A stretch of 23,415 nt of DNA from positions 1-23,415 of the forward strand of contig JBBDRN010000036.1 in NCBI GenBank assembly GCA_040905445.1, in the 5' to 3' direction. Origin of the DNA: SKPT01 sp040905445 (lineage in GTDB: Bacteria; Planctomycetota; Phycisphaerae; Phycisphaerales; Phycisphaeraceae). Shown in pieces: positions 1 through 7,720 of the stretch. A program made the position numbers and the translations under genes. The notes under the pieces were generated by a model. That model was not told where the DNA came from and made no database searches. It saw only the letters and a list, made by a program, of their open reading frames with translations. Position 1 is the stretch's first letter. The number at the start of each line of letters is the position of its first letter.

Positions 1-1
1 C

Positions 2-16
2 GCCCCCTGCGGGGGC
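2..16. repeat. Perfect GC hairpin at the window edge
   Basis: A 6-bp perfect stem (GCCCCC / GGGGGC) with a three-base loop. It lies beyond the end of the ccsA operon. No T-run is visible and the flank is cut by the window, so it may be a second terminator stem or a dispersed palindrome. Confidence 0.35.
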
Positions 17-56
17 TGCAACCAGGTCCCGGCGCGACTGTGTTTGTCGTCCCCGA

Positions 57-90
57 AAATTCCGGATGAACCTGTTTTTTTGGTTCACCG
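57..90 (-). terminator. Possible intrinsic terminator after ccsA
   Basis: Read on the minus strand about 70 nt after the ccsA stop, CGGTGAACC pairs with GGTTCATCCG (one bulged base) around an A-rich loop. The stem is followed by AATTTT. The stem, the short T-run and the position at the end of the resB-ccsA unit fit a weak rho-independent terminator. Outer arms CCGAAA (53-58) and TTTCGG (94-99) can extend the fold. Confidence 0.45.
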
Positions 91-158
91 AGATTTCGGA
101 GCTCGCCAACCCCCCGCCGCAATCGCCCGCACCAGACTTCAGCCCCGCTGAACGTGGA

Positions 159-2147
159 TCAGGCGTAGGAGTGCAGGCCGGCGAGAAAGAGGTTGACGCC
201 CCAGTAGCACCAGAGCATGGCGCCGAAGCCGAGGCAGGAAAGCCAGGCGGTGGTCAGGCCACGGTTGCGTACGCCCGCGAAGCGGACGTGAATGGCGATG
301 AGGTAGATGATCCAGGTGATCAGCGCCCAGGTTTCCTTGGGGTCCCACGCCCACCAGCGTCCCCAGGCGTGGTCGGCCCAGTAAGCGCCGAGGAGGATGC
401 CCACGCCGACGGTCCAGAAGGCGAGTTGGAGGACGATCACCTGGGCCTTGTCGACGTCGTGGAGCGTGGCGGCGCGGCCGGCGGCCGGGGCGGGCTCGAT
501 ATCCATCGGTCCGACGCCGACGGCGGCGAACTGCACCAGCCCTCTCCCGCCACCGCCGCCACCTTCATGCGCGCCATCGCCGTCCGCACCGTCCCTGCGC
601 GGGGCATCGGTCGGGTTGTTGCCAAAGTAGTACAGGCCGAGGTAGAGGAGGCTGATGAAGAAGGCGAGGCCGATGAGGGCGTAGCCAAGGAGCATGATGT
701 TGACGTGGATGTAGAGGATGTTACTGGAGGCGAGGATGGCCATGTCGGGGGCGATGCTGCTCGACGGGATGGGCATGGTGTTGGCGACGAGCAGCGACGC
801 AGTGCCCAGTGCCGCGGCCGCGGCGCCGAAGAGCCACTGCCGCCGGGCGATCATGAGAATCGTGCCCATGAGCACGGCGAACCAGGCGACGGCGAAGAAG
901 GACTCGAACTGGTTGTGGATGGGCCAGCGGCCGGAGAGGATCATGCGCGTCAGGATGCCGCCCGAGTGCACCGCGAAGCCCAGCAGCAGGAACGTGACGC
1001 CGGTGTAGATGAGCCAGCGTCGGCCGACGGCGAAGGCGATGAGCAGCGCGAGCGTGCCGACCAGGTAGGCCGCGTACCCGATCGTGAACCGGTGCGTGGC
1101 GTTGTAAAGGTGCTCCAGGGCGAGCGTCCAGCCGGCGGGGTACGTCTCGGGGTTGATCTGCGGCAGGGCGTCGGCGAGGCTGGCGAGCGCGTCGTTGACG
1201 GCCGGGGCGTCGCCGGCACGCCAGGCGGTGCCGAGCGAGGCGAACGCCGCCTGCGCGGCCCGGGCGGCGTCCGGATTGGTGATGCCCGACGGCGCGAGGT
1301 CGCGGTAGCCCGCCGCGGCGGCGAGGCGCATGTCCTCGAGCTCCAGCAGCGGCCGCCAGGTGTCCTCGTTCGGCGCGGGGCTGACGACGGCCAGACGCGA
1401 CCCGATCACCATGAAATGGTTCCACGCGTTGACGACGCGCTGGCGGGCGTTGAACAGTCGCAGATCGCGCTGCGCTTCGTTGAGCGCCTGCTGCGCGGCC
1501 GGGTCGTTGAGCATCAGCGGCGACAGGCGGCCGTAGCGCAGCCACTGGTCGGGATCGGTCAGGTCGGCGTCGGGCGCGGGCTCCTGATCGGCGTACGTGC
1601 CGTAGATGCTGTCGAGGTCCATCGGGCGGACCATCTGGCGACGCAGGGCGAGGACCTCGACGTGGATGACGGGCTTGTCCGCGTAATAGCCCTTGTTGAA
1701 GAGCATGTCGAGGTAGGTGAAGACCGGGTCGTACGCCTGGTCGTGGATGAGGTCGCGCCACTGCTCGCGGCCGAAGATGTTGTTGATCCGCTCGCGGGCG
1801 AGGGTGTCGAGGATCTTGACGCGACCGCCGTCGAACGCCGCGAGGCGGCGGACGTGGGAGAGGTCGACGGCGTCGGCGAAGGCGCGGTGGGCCTCGGGCG
1901 CCATCGTCGCGTGGCTGCGGTGCGCGGCACTGGCGGGGGCTGCGGCGGCGGCGGGGGCGGGGGCACCCGGTGCGACAGCGGCGTTGCTGTCCGCGGCATG
2001 CGTCTCGTGCGGAGCCGGCGCCGTGGGAGCGTCGGCCACGGCCGGCGCGGCGGGTGAGAGGAACAGCGCGGCGGCGAGAATGACACTGGTGGACAGGCCA
2101 CCCGTGGCACGCGTGAAGCCGTGAAACAAACTCGTCAGCGGTGGCAT
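159..2147 (-). CDS. ccsA: Cytochrome c biogenesis protein CcsA (system II), with large N-terminal extension
   Basis: The integral-membrane half of the system II haem export and ligation machinery, which with ResB attaches haem to apocytochromes c outside the cytoplasmic membrane. The 662-aa product ends in a CcsA domain with the tryptophan-rich haem-binding motif WGRWWAWDPKETW near residues 595-607, preceded by several membrane segments and a GRWPIHNQFES element typical of the family. Ordinary CcsA proteins are about 300 aa. Here roughly 340 residues precede the membrane core: a signal-like hydrophobic stretch, an Ala/Pro-rich linker and a region with RVKILDTLARERI, a pattern I associate with long CcsA forms. 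I chose the ATG at 2147 because it has GAGG a few bases upstream and follows the resB stop by 16 bp; an in-frame ATG at 2237 would overlap resB with a low-complexity proline run. It is cotranscribed with resB. Confidence 0.93.
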   Translation of the reverse strand: MPPLTSLFHGFTRATGGLSTSVILAAALFLSPAAPAVADAPTAPAPHETHAADSNAAVAPGAPAPAAAAAPASAAHRSHATMAPEAHRAFADAVDLSHVRRLAAFDGGRVKILDTLARERINNIFGREQWRDLIHDQAYDPVFTYLDMLFNKGYYADKPVIHVEVLALRRQMVRPMDLDSIYGTYADQEPAPDADLTDPDQWLRYGRLSPLMLNDPAAQQALNEAQRDLRLFNARQRVVNAWNHFMVIGSRLAVVSPAPNEDTWRPLLELEDMRLAAAAGYRDLAPSGITNPDAARAAQAAFASLGTAWRAGDAPAVNDALASLADALPQINPETYPAGWTLALEHLYNATHRFTIGYAAYLVGTLALLIAFAVGRRWLIYTGVTFLLLGFAVHSGGILTRMILSGRWPIHNQFESFFAVAWFAVLMGTILMIARRQWLFGAAAAALGTASLLVANTMPIPSSSIAPDMAILASSNILYIHVNIMLLGYALIGLAFFISLLYLGLYYFGNNPTDAPRRDGADGDGAHEGGGGGGRGLVQFAAVGVGPMDIEPAPAAGRAATLHDVDKAQVIVLQLAFWTVGVGILLGAYWADHAWGRWWAWDPKETWALITWIIYLIAIHVRFAGVRNRGLTTAWLSCLGFGAMLWCYWGVNLFLAGLHSYA

Positions 2148-2163
2148 CGTGGCCTCGGTTCGG

Positions 2164-4662
2164 TTAGCGGAGAACGGGGTGTTCGTGGTCGGCGGGGTCG
2201 GGGGCGGTCGCGGGGGCCGGGGCGGGGGCGGGCTCACCCTCCCCTGGCCCCTCGCTCAAGGAAGGGGGATCGGAGGCGGTGGCGGCTTGCTGCTGGATGG
2301 CGGCGATGAGGCGGGCGCGGCGGCGGCGGACGATCAGGGGCTTGATGTAGAACGCCCATGGAATGCCGAGTGCGACCATGCACGCGCCGACGAAGATGAT
2401 CCGGATGCCGACATTGTTGCCGATGCCGATCACCGTGAAGCGCTGCTGGTTGACCAGCCGGCCCTGCTCGTTGCGCCGCTCGGCCTGCGGGTCGTCAGGC
2501 GAGGGCGGATCCCAGGCGACCTGGCTGACCTTGACCTTGCCCATCCCCAGCGGAGCCCCGCCGGCGCGGTAGTTGACCGGGTTGTTCATGTGCACGACGT
2601 ACTGCTCGGGGTGGTCGTGCATGAGCCCGTCGGCGTCGACGTCGGCGATGCTGAGCTGGGCGAGGAAGTCGCGCGGGATGTCCGAGCCGGGGTAGGGCTG
2701 CATCTCAAAATCGTCGAGCGCCAGGGCGAAGGGCAGGGCGTGGCGCTGCCGGCTGAAGGCGAGGCGCATGCGCCCGATGCCGGGCACGTCGACGTGAATG
2801 GGACGGGTGACCTCGTCGGGGTAATGAGGGTAGCGCATGTGGCGCAGCCAGACGAGACGGCGCCAGGTGGATCCCGCCGCGTCTGCCTCGTCGAGGCCGT
2901 CGACTTCGATGAGGATGGGCACCAGGGCGTTGACGTAGGTGCCCTCGTCGGAGGGGTCGCGTCGCGCGGCGGGGACGGGCAGGGGCTCGGGGATGTGGCC
3001 GGCGAGGGTGCCGGGCTCGCCAAGGTGGATCCAGTCCAGGCCCGAGGGGTCATCCGGCAGGCGGAGCTTGTTGTCGGGGACGTGGACGTGCATTCCGGCC
3101 ATGTCGGGCAGGCGGATGATGACCTCGAGGCCGTCGGGAGTGACGGGGACGGGGGTGGCGGGAGCGATGACGTGGTATTGGACGCGGGTGTTGTCGAGGT
3201 AGGCGAGGTGCACGGCCGGGTCGGGGTCGCGGCGGTCGCCCAGCGGGCCGGCGGAGGTGGGCGCGTGATCGTGGCTGGCATGATCGTCGTGGTCGTGTGC
3301 AGCCTGGTCGTCGCCCGGGCGGGGGACGAAGTCCTGGGATCGCTCGGGGTAGCGGTGGAGGACGATGCGTGTGAAGTGCTCGCCGTCGGGGCTCTGGACG
3401 TGGACGAGGGCGTGGGTGTCGTTGGCGCGCTCGTAGCCTTCGGTGACGAAGGGCATCTGGTAGGGGCCGACCTGCTGGATGGTGAAGGCGTAGCCGGTGT
3501 CGCCGGCTTCGATGCGCATGCCGGGCTGAATGGGGTAGACGCGTCGGAAGTCGTGGCCGGGGATGTCGATGACCAGGCCGTGGGGCCCGGGGAACTGGGC
3601 GCGGAGGTCGGCGATGCGGCGGGGGTCGGGGTCGACGAGGTACTCGATGGCCCAGCGGTCGCGCTGCAGGACGCGGTCGGCGGGGCGGTCGGGAATGAGG
3701 ACGGTGGGCCGGGCGCCGGGGCCCTGCTCGTCGCCGAGCGTCACGGGCAGCCCGGGGGCGACGTCGGCGGCGGCGGTGCGGTCGCGTTCGCCCTGGAGGG
3801 GGCGCCAGGCGGTGCGCAGATCGCCATAGGCGACAAAGCCGGGGATGCTCATGCGCAGGCGCGGGCCGAACTCGTCGGCAAAGCCGGGCCGCTCGTCGAG
3901 GGGGATATCGAGCTCGCCGAGGTCGTAGTCGTTGTAGCGCGGCAGCCGGGTCAGGGGGAACATGGTTTCGCGGCCGTCGACGTTGATGAACAGGGCTGGC
4001 GTGGTGGCGTCGTAGAAGCTGGACTCGAAGGTGCCGCCAAGATCGCGTCGCCAGAGGATGGTGTCGCCTTCGAGCTTGAACTGGCCATAGAGGCTGGAGC
4101 CGAGGGCGATGACGACGATGCCCGAGTGGACGGTGAGAACGCCGATGTTGGGGAAGGAGAGCTCGATGCGGCGGATGGTGGCCCAGATCATGTTGAGGAC
4201 GAAGAGGATGAGCAGCAACTGCATGGGCCAGGCGCTGTAGAACTCGAGCTCGGTCATCTCGATGCCGGGCAGGCGGTAGAGGACGGTGGCGCGGTAGTCG
4301 GTGAGCGCGGGCTGGGCGTGGGCCCACTCGTAGGCGACGAGGCAGAGGTGCCAGGCGGCGTAGCCGGCGCCGGCGAGCAGGCTGAGCGTGGGAAGCAGGC
4401 GTACGATCAGCGGCAGCCGTCTGAGGCGAAGGAGCAGGGCGCCGGCGGCGGCCGCGGGGCCGAGCGTGGCGCCGCCGATGAGCAGGTAGATCCCGCCGAG
4501 CAGGAGCATGAAGACGGGGACGGAGCCGAGCACGGCGTAGACGCAGACGAGGCTGAGAAGAATGACCGCGAGGGTGATGGAGCTGAAGGCGCGCGTCAGC
4601 CAGCGCAGCGGGGCGGGCAGGTCGAGGTCCGCCTGTTTGACGCGTTGGTACTTGAGGCTCAC
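2164..4662 (-). CDS. resB: ResB-like cytochrome c biogenesis protein
   Basis: Partner of CcsA in system II cytochrome c maturation, thought to hold or deliver apocytochrome and haem at the outer face of the membrane. The 832-aa product has an N-terminal membrane segment (about residues 27-50), further hydrophobic segments to about 110, another pair at about 145-190 (containing SFPNIGVLTVHSG), then a very large extracytoplasmic domain and a last membrane segment close to the C-terminus (RIIFVGACMVALGIPWAF) with a basic tail. The domain order fits ResB, but the soluble domain is long. A His/Asp cluster (HDHDDHASHDH, residues 456-466) sits in this outer domain. The start is GTG at 4662 without a clear ribosome site. 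ccsA follows after 16 bp, so the two form one operon. Confidence 0.88.
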   Translation of the reverse strand: MSLKYQRVKQADLDLPAPLRWLTRAFSSITLAVILLSLVCVYAVLGSVPVFMLLLGGIYLLIGGATLGPAAAAGALLLRLRRLPLIVRLLPTLSLLAGAGYAAWHLCLVAYEWAHAQPALTDYRATVLYRLPGIEMTELEFYSAWPMQLLLILFVLNMIWATIRRIELSFPNIGVLTVHSGIVVIALGSSLYGQFKLEGDTILWRRDLGGTFESSFYDATTPALFINVDGRETMFPLTRLPRYNDYDLGELDIPLDERPGFADEFGPRLRMSIPGFVAYGDLRTAWRPLQGERDRTAAADVAPGLPVTLGDEQGPGARPTVLIPDRPADRVLQRDRWAIEYLVDPDPRRIADLRAQFPGPHGLVIDIPGHDFRRVYPIQPGMRIEAGDTGYAFTIQQVGPYQMPFVTEGYERANDTHALVHVQSPDGEHFTRIVLHRYPERSQDFVPRPGDDQAAHDHDDHASHDHAPTSAGPLGDRRDPDPAVHLAYLDNTRVQYHVIAPATPVPVTPDGLEVIIRLPDMAGMHVHVPDNKLRLPDDPSGLDWIHLGEPGTLAGHIPEPLPVPAARRDPSDEGTYVNALVPILIEVDGLDEADAAGSTWRRLVWLRHMRYPHYPDEVTRPIHVDVPGIGRMRLAFSRQRHALPFALALDDFEMQPYPGSDIPRDFLAQLSIADVDADGLMHDHPEQYVVHMNNPVNYRAGGAPLGMGKVKVSQVAWDPPSPDDPQAERRNEQGRLVNQQRFTVIGIGNNVGIRIIFVGACMVALGIPWAFYIKPLIVRRRRARLIAAIQQQAATASDPPSLSEGPGEGEPAPAPAPATAPDPADHEHPVLR

Positions 4663-4815
4663 AGCGGGGTGCCTGGTCGGGGGTGACGGCGGGGGGGATC
4701 GAGTGAACCGCGCCGCCGCCGCGGCCTATGGCGGGCTGGGCGGGCGTCGGCGGGGGGGGAGTCGGCTGCCTCGCGGACCAAAAAGCACCCGCGGCCGCTC
4801 ATTGTCGAGTGGAGT

Positions 4816-4845
4816 AGGTTATCCGGTGATGAGGGGGCGGGTCAA
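4816..4845 (-). promoter_or_regulatory. Candidate sigma70-type promoter of resB-ccsA
   Basis: On the minus strand TTGACC (4840-4845) is followed after 18 bp by TAACCT (4816-4821). It lies in the 233-bp gap between the gcvT stop and resB, giving a leader of about 145 nt. The -35 box is good and the -10 box weak, keeping only the TA...T frame. Confidence 0.35.
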
Positions 4846-4882
4846 CCAACATCGTGGGGCGGACGCGGGCGTGGTTCATGTG

Positions 4883-4904
4883 CATTGTTCATTGTTCATT
4901 GTTC
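4883..4904. repeat. Heptamer tandem repeat containing the gcvT stop codon
   Basis: Three exact tandem copies of the 7-mer CATTGTT (4883-4903). On the minus strand the gcvT stop codon TGA (4898-4896) lies inside this array. The array is AT-rich in an otherwise GC-rich region. Confidence 0.8.
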
Positions 4905-6032
4905 GCTGGTTGCCGGGGCCGCCGCTTTGCTGGGCGTCTTCTTGTAGAAGGGCAGCGGGGCGACGGTGGCGTCGAGGATGGTGCGGCCGAGGTTGACCTG
5001 GACGGTGTCGCCGGGGTTCGCCGCGTCGCGTTCGATGAGCGCCATGGCGATGGGGTGGCCGAGTGTGGGCGAGAGGCAGCCGCTGGTGACCTGGCCGACG
5101 GGCTTGTCGCTGATGGTGATTTCGGCGTGCTGGCGCGGGGTGCGCTTGCCGTCGAAGGCGAGGCCGACGAGCTTGCGCGGCGGGCCGGCCTGGGCGATGG
5201 TCTTGAGCGCGTCCTGCCCGATGAACGGCTCGCCGTTGTCGTGCTCGCCCTTGTCGAGGTTGACGGCGAAGTCGAGGCCCGCGGAGAAGGGGTCGATGTC
5301 CTCGCCGATCTCGTGGCCGTAGAGCGGCATGGCGGCCTCGATGCGGAGCGTGTCGCGCGCCCCGAGGCCGGCGGGCTTGATGACGGCGGTCTCGGACTGA
5401 TCCTTGAGCAGCAGCTTGATGGCCATGGACGCCATGTTCGCGGGGAGGATGACCTCGACGCCATCCTCGCCGGTGTAGCCGGTGCGACTGATGACAAGCT
5501 TGAGCACGAGCAGGTTCTTGGTACAGAAGTGGAATCGCTTGAGCGTGGGCACTTCGCTGGAGAACTTGCCGATCAGGTCCATGACCTTGGGGCCCTGGGC
5601 GGCGATCATGGCGGTCTTCTCGGTCTGGTCCTCGATCTTGAGGCTGAGGTCGCCGAGGTGGGCGTTGAAGTGGGCGAGGAGCTTCTCGCGGTTGGCGGCG
5701 TTGACGACGAGCAGCCAGTGGTCGTCGAAGCGGTAGACGATGACGTCGTCCATGACGCCGCCCCGCTCGTTGCAGACCATCGCGTAGCGGCAGGTGTTGG
5801 GCTTCTGGTCGCTGACCCGGCGGGTGAGGATGCGCTCGAGGAAGCGGCGGGCGTGGCGGCCGGTGAACTTGACGCGGCCCATGTGGGAGACGTCGAACAG
5901 CCCGCCGGCGGCGCGGACGTGCTGGTGCTCCTCGATGATCGAGCTGTAGAGCAGCGGCATCTCGTAGCCGGCGAACTCGACGAAACGGGCGTTGTGCTGG
6001 TTGTGGAAGTCGTAAAAGGGCGTGCGTTTCAA
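4896..6032 (-). CDS. gcvT: Aminomethyltransferase, glycine cleavage T protein
   Basis: T protein of the glycine cleavage system: it moves the methylene group from the aminomethyl arm of the H protein to tetrahydrofolate, releasing ammonia. The 378-aa product has the full family layout. It begins TPFYDFHNQHNARFVEFAGYE, then GLFDVSHMGRVKFTG, GGVMDDVIVYRF with the conserved aspartates D95-D96 in the folate site, SRTGYTGEDGVEV and GLGARDTLRIEA, and ends with the GcvT C-terminal barrel. The reading frame stays open upstream to 6410, but that part is low-complexity antisense to dprA. The TTG at 6032 has AAGGA eight bases upstream and gives a normal family length, so I chose it. The other glycine cleavage genes (gcvH, gcvP) are not in the window. 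Confidence 0.95.
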   Translation of the reverse strand: MKRTPFYDFHNQHNARFVEFAGYEMPLLYSSIIEEHQHVRAAGGLFDVSHMGRVKFTGRHARRFLERILTRRVSDQKPNTCRYAMVCNERGGVMDDVIVYRFDDHWLLVVNAANREKLLAHFNAHLGDLSLKIEDQTEKTAMIAAQGPKVMDLIGKFSSEVPTLKRFHFCTKNLLVLKLVISRTGYTGEDGVEVILPANMASMAIKLLLKDQSETAVIKPAGLGARDTLRIEAAMPLYGHEIGEDIDPFSAGLDFAVNLDKGEHDNGEPFIGQDALKTIAQAGPPRKLVGLAFDGKRTPRQHAEITISDKPVGQVTSGCLSPTLGHPIAMALIERDAANPGDTVQVNLGRTILDATVAPLPFYKKTPSKAAAPATSEQ

Positions 6033-6060
6033 GAGGCGGGTCCTTTTTGGAGGAAAGTGA

Positions 6061-6089
6061 AGCGTATCGGGTGCGGTGGGGGCGGACAA
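6061..6089 (-). promoter_or_regulatory. Candidate promoter of gcvT
   Basis: On the minus strand TTGTCC (6084-6089), a 17-bp spacer and TACGCT (6061-6066). The predicted transcript start near 6054 leaves a leader of about 22 nt carrying the AAGGA ribosome site. The -35 hexamer is identical to the one proposed for sucD. Confidence 0.5.
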
Positions 6090-6141
6090 GGCGCGGGGGA
6101 GGCGCCGCCCTCCCATGTGGTGCGACGGGTCCCTGGGGCGG

Positions 6142-6147
6142 TAAACT
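6142..6147 (+). promoter_or_regulatory. Possible -10 box just upstream of dprA
   Basis: TAAACT ends six bases before the dprA ATG, and no ribosome-binding site is visible. If functional it would give an essentially leaderless dprA mRNA. No convincing -35 box is seen at the right distance, so this rests on the -10 alone. Confidence 0.3.
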
Positions 6148-6153
6148 GGCGCC

Positions 6154-7332
6154 ATGGACCACGCCGAACGGGATGCGATGCTGCGGTTGCTGCTGACGCC
6201 CGGGATGGGGGCCGTGCGCATCGGGCGGTGCGTGGCGGCGTTCGGCTCGGCGACGGCGACGTTGGGGGCGTCGACCGATCGGCTGGCCGAAGCGATGCGC
6301 TGCGGCGGACAGCAGGCGGGCAAGCTGCGGTCGGCGATGCACGACGCGCAGCGCGAGGCCGACAGCGCGCGCGAGCGCGAGGCGGCCGCGGCGGCGGACG
6401 TACAGATCATCGCGCTGGGCGAGACCGGCTACCCGCGGCTGCTCGAGCACATCCCCGACGCGCCGCCGCTTCTGTGGGTGCGCGGCGAGCTGCGCGAGGA
6501 TGATGCGCTCGCCCTGGCAATGGTCGGCTCGCGGCGGTGCACGCTCTACGGGCGCGAGCAGGCGGAGCGGTTTGCCTATCAATGCGCGCACGCGGGACTC
6601 TGCATCGTCAGCGGCGGAGCATACGGCATCGACGCGGCGGCGCATCGCGGGGCGCTCAAGGCCGGCGGGCGCACAATCGCCGTGCTCGGCTCGGGGCTGG
6701 AGAACCCGTACCCGCGCGAGCATCACGAGTTGTATGACGAGATCGCGCAGCGCGGGGCGGTGGTCAGCGAGTTTCCGATGGTCACCCCCCCTGCCGCCGA
6801 GAACTTTCCGCGGCGCAACCGCATCATCTCCGGGCTCGCACTCGGCGTGCTCGTGGTCGAGGCGGCCAACCGCAGCGGGGCGCATATCACCGCCCGGCTG
6901 TGCGTCGAGGAGCATGGCCGCGAACTGATGGCGATCCCCGGCCGCGTCGACGCGCCGACGTCGGCGGGGTGTCACAAGATGATCCGCGAAGGCTGGGCCA
7001 AGCTGGTAACGAATGCGGCGGACGTGCTCGACGGGCTCGGCGAGGCCGGCCAGATGCTGAAGGTCGGGATGGGGGTGGATGACGGCCATGGCGAGGGCGG
7101 CGGCGGGGACGGTGGTGGTGGCGGGGGCGGGGGGTTGTTCGAGGTGGCGCTGACGGACTCGCAGCAGCGGGTCGTCGCGGCGCTGGACGAGCCTCGGTCG
7201 CTCGATGAGCTGGCGGCAGCGACGGGGGCGGCTGTGCAGCAGATCCAGAGCGACCTGACGATGCTGGAGCTGCGCGGGACGGTGCGGCGGCGCGGGGGAT
7301 TGTTCGTGCGCCGCGGGAAAAGCGATTCCTGA
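6154..7332 (+). CDS. dprA: DNA-processing protein DprA
   Basis: Binds incoming single-stranded DNA during natural transformation and loads RecA. The 392-aa product carries an N-terminal helix-hairpin-helix-like part (LTPGMGAVRIGRCVAAFG, residues 14-31) and the DprA Rossmann fold at about 85-295. Family signatures include MVGSRRCTLYG (123-133), SGGAYGIDAAAHRGAL (153-168), LGSGLENPYPREH, NFPRRNRIISGLA (217-229) and the AIPGRVDAPTSAGCH block. A glycine-rich linker (313-327) leads to a C-terminal winged-helix domain (about 333-385), as in many DprA proteins. It is transcribed divergently from gcvT across 121 bp. No other competence gene is present in the window. There is no clear ribosome site before the ATG. 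Confidence 0.96.
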   Translation: MDHAERDAMLRLLLTPGMGAVRIGRCVAAFGSATATLGASTDRLAEAMRCGGQQAGKLRSAMHDAQREADSAREREAAAAADVQIIALGETGYPRLLEHIPDAPPLLWVRGELREDDALALAMVGSRRCTLYGREQAERFAYQCAHAGLCIVSGGAYGIDAAAHRGALKAGGRTIAVLGSGLENPYPREHHELYDEIAQRGAVVSEFPMVTPPAAENFPRRNRIISGLALGVLVVEAANRSGAHITARLCVEEHGRELMAIPGRVDAPTSAGCHKMIREGWAKLVTNAADVLDGLGEAGQMLKVGMGVDDGHGEGGGGDGGGGGGGGLFEVALTDSQQRVVAALDEPRSLDELAAATGAAVQQIQSDLTMLELRGTVRRRGGLFVRRGKSDS

Positions 7333-7720
7333 TTTCGGACTGCTGATGGAAATCGCTGCATAACCGCGAAGCAGTGAAGATCGCAAAGGAATTGTGGTTT
7401 TCACAACTTCCGTCTCCTGGCACCCTTCGCTTGCTTCGCCTCTTCGCGGTTCAATGATGAGTTCGTCGGGTTCCAAGGATGGCTGCCTCATGCCCGCGGA
7501 CAGGGCATCACCCCTCTTGAATTCGGGGGCGGCGCGGGGTGGACGTGGCGGGTCGGGTGGCAAGGATGAGGGCGCGGCGGAGGTGCGGGAAGCCGCCGCT
7601 GCGGGTGTGCGGCTCCGTGGGGCTTGCCCAGCCGGCAGAATCGAACCCGGAGCCGGAAAATGCCGATATAGAGCGGTACAGGCCGCGCGGTCGGCCTGAC
7701 CCGAGGCAGGAGAGATTGCC
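7333..7720. other. Intergenic region between dprA and the SirB1-family gene
   Basis: A 388-bp gap with no credible gene. It holds an inverted pair of degenerate purine-rich repeats (about 7361-7390 and 7424-7454) and a smaller inverted pair (AGCGATT at 7321-7327 with AATCGCT at 7351-7357). A possible -10 box TATAGA lies at 7667-7672, about 50 bp before the next gene. The rest is GC-rich filler. Confidence 0.6.
7361..7454. repeat. Inverted pair of AACCGCGAAG-type repeats
   Basis: AACCGCGAAG begins at about 7362, followed by further GAAG-containing units. Its exact reverse complement CTTCGCGGTT occurs near 7442-7452, and the similarity runs on imperfectly for some 28 bp. Each arm is a loose tandem of CGCGAAG-like units. 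Short repeats of this style are, as far as I recall, common between genes in environmental bacteria, including planctomycetes. Confidence 0.55.

Noticed and set aside
66..2057. Long open frame on the plus strand opposite ccsA (663 codons)
   Set aside because: It mirrors the codon pattern of ccsA in GC-rich DNA, has low-complexity Gly/Ala/Val/Asp/Arg composition and no domain.
2149..4686. 845-codon plus-strand frame opposite resB
   Set aside because: Antisense shadow of resB: biased Gly/Val/Asp/Ala composition, no motifs, while the minus-strand frame has membrane segments and family motifs.
7631..7660. tRNA-like piece (AGAATCGAACCCGG) before the SirB1 gene
   Set aside because: It resembles a reversed T-loop, but the flanking bases do not pair as a T stem and no acceptor, D or anticodon arm can be found.
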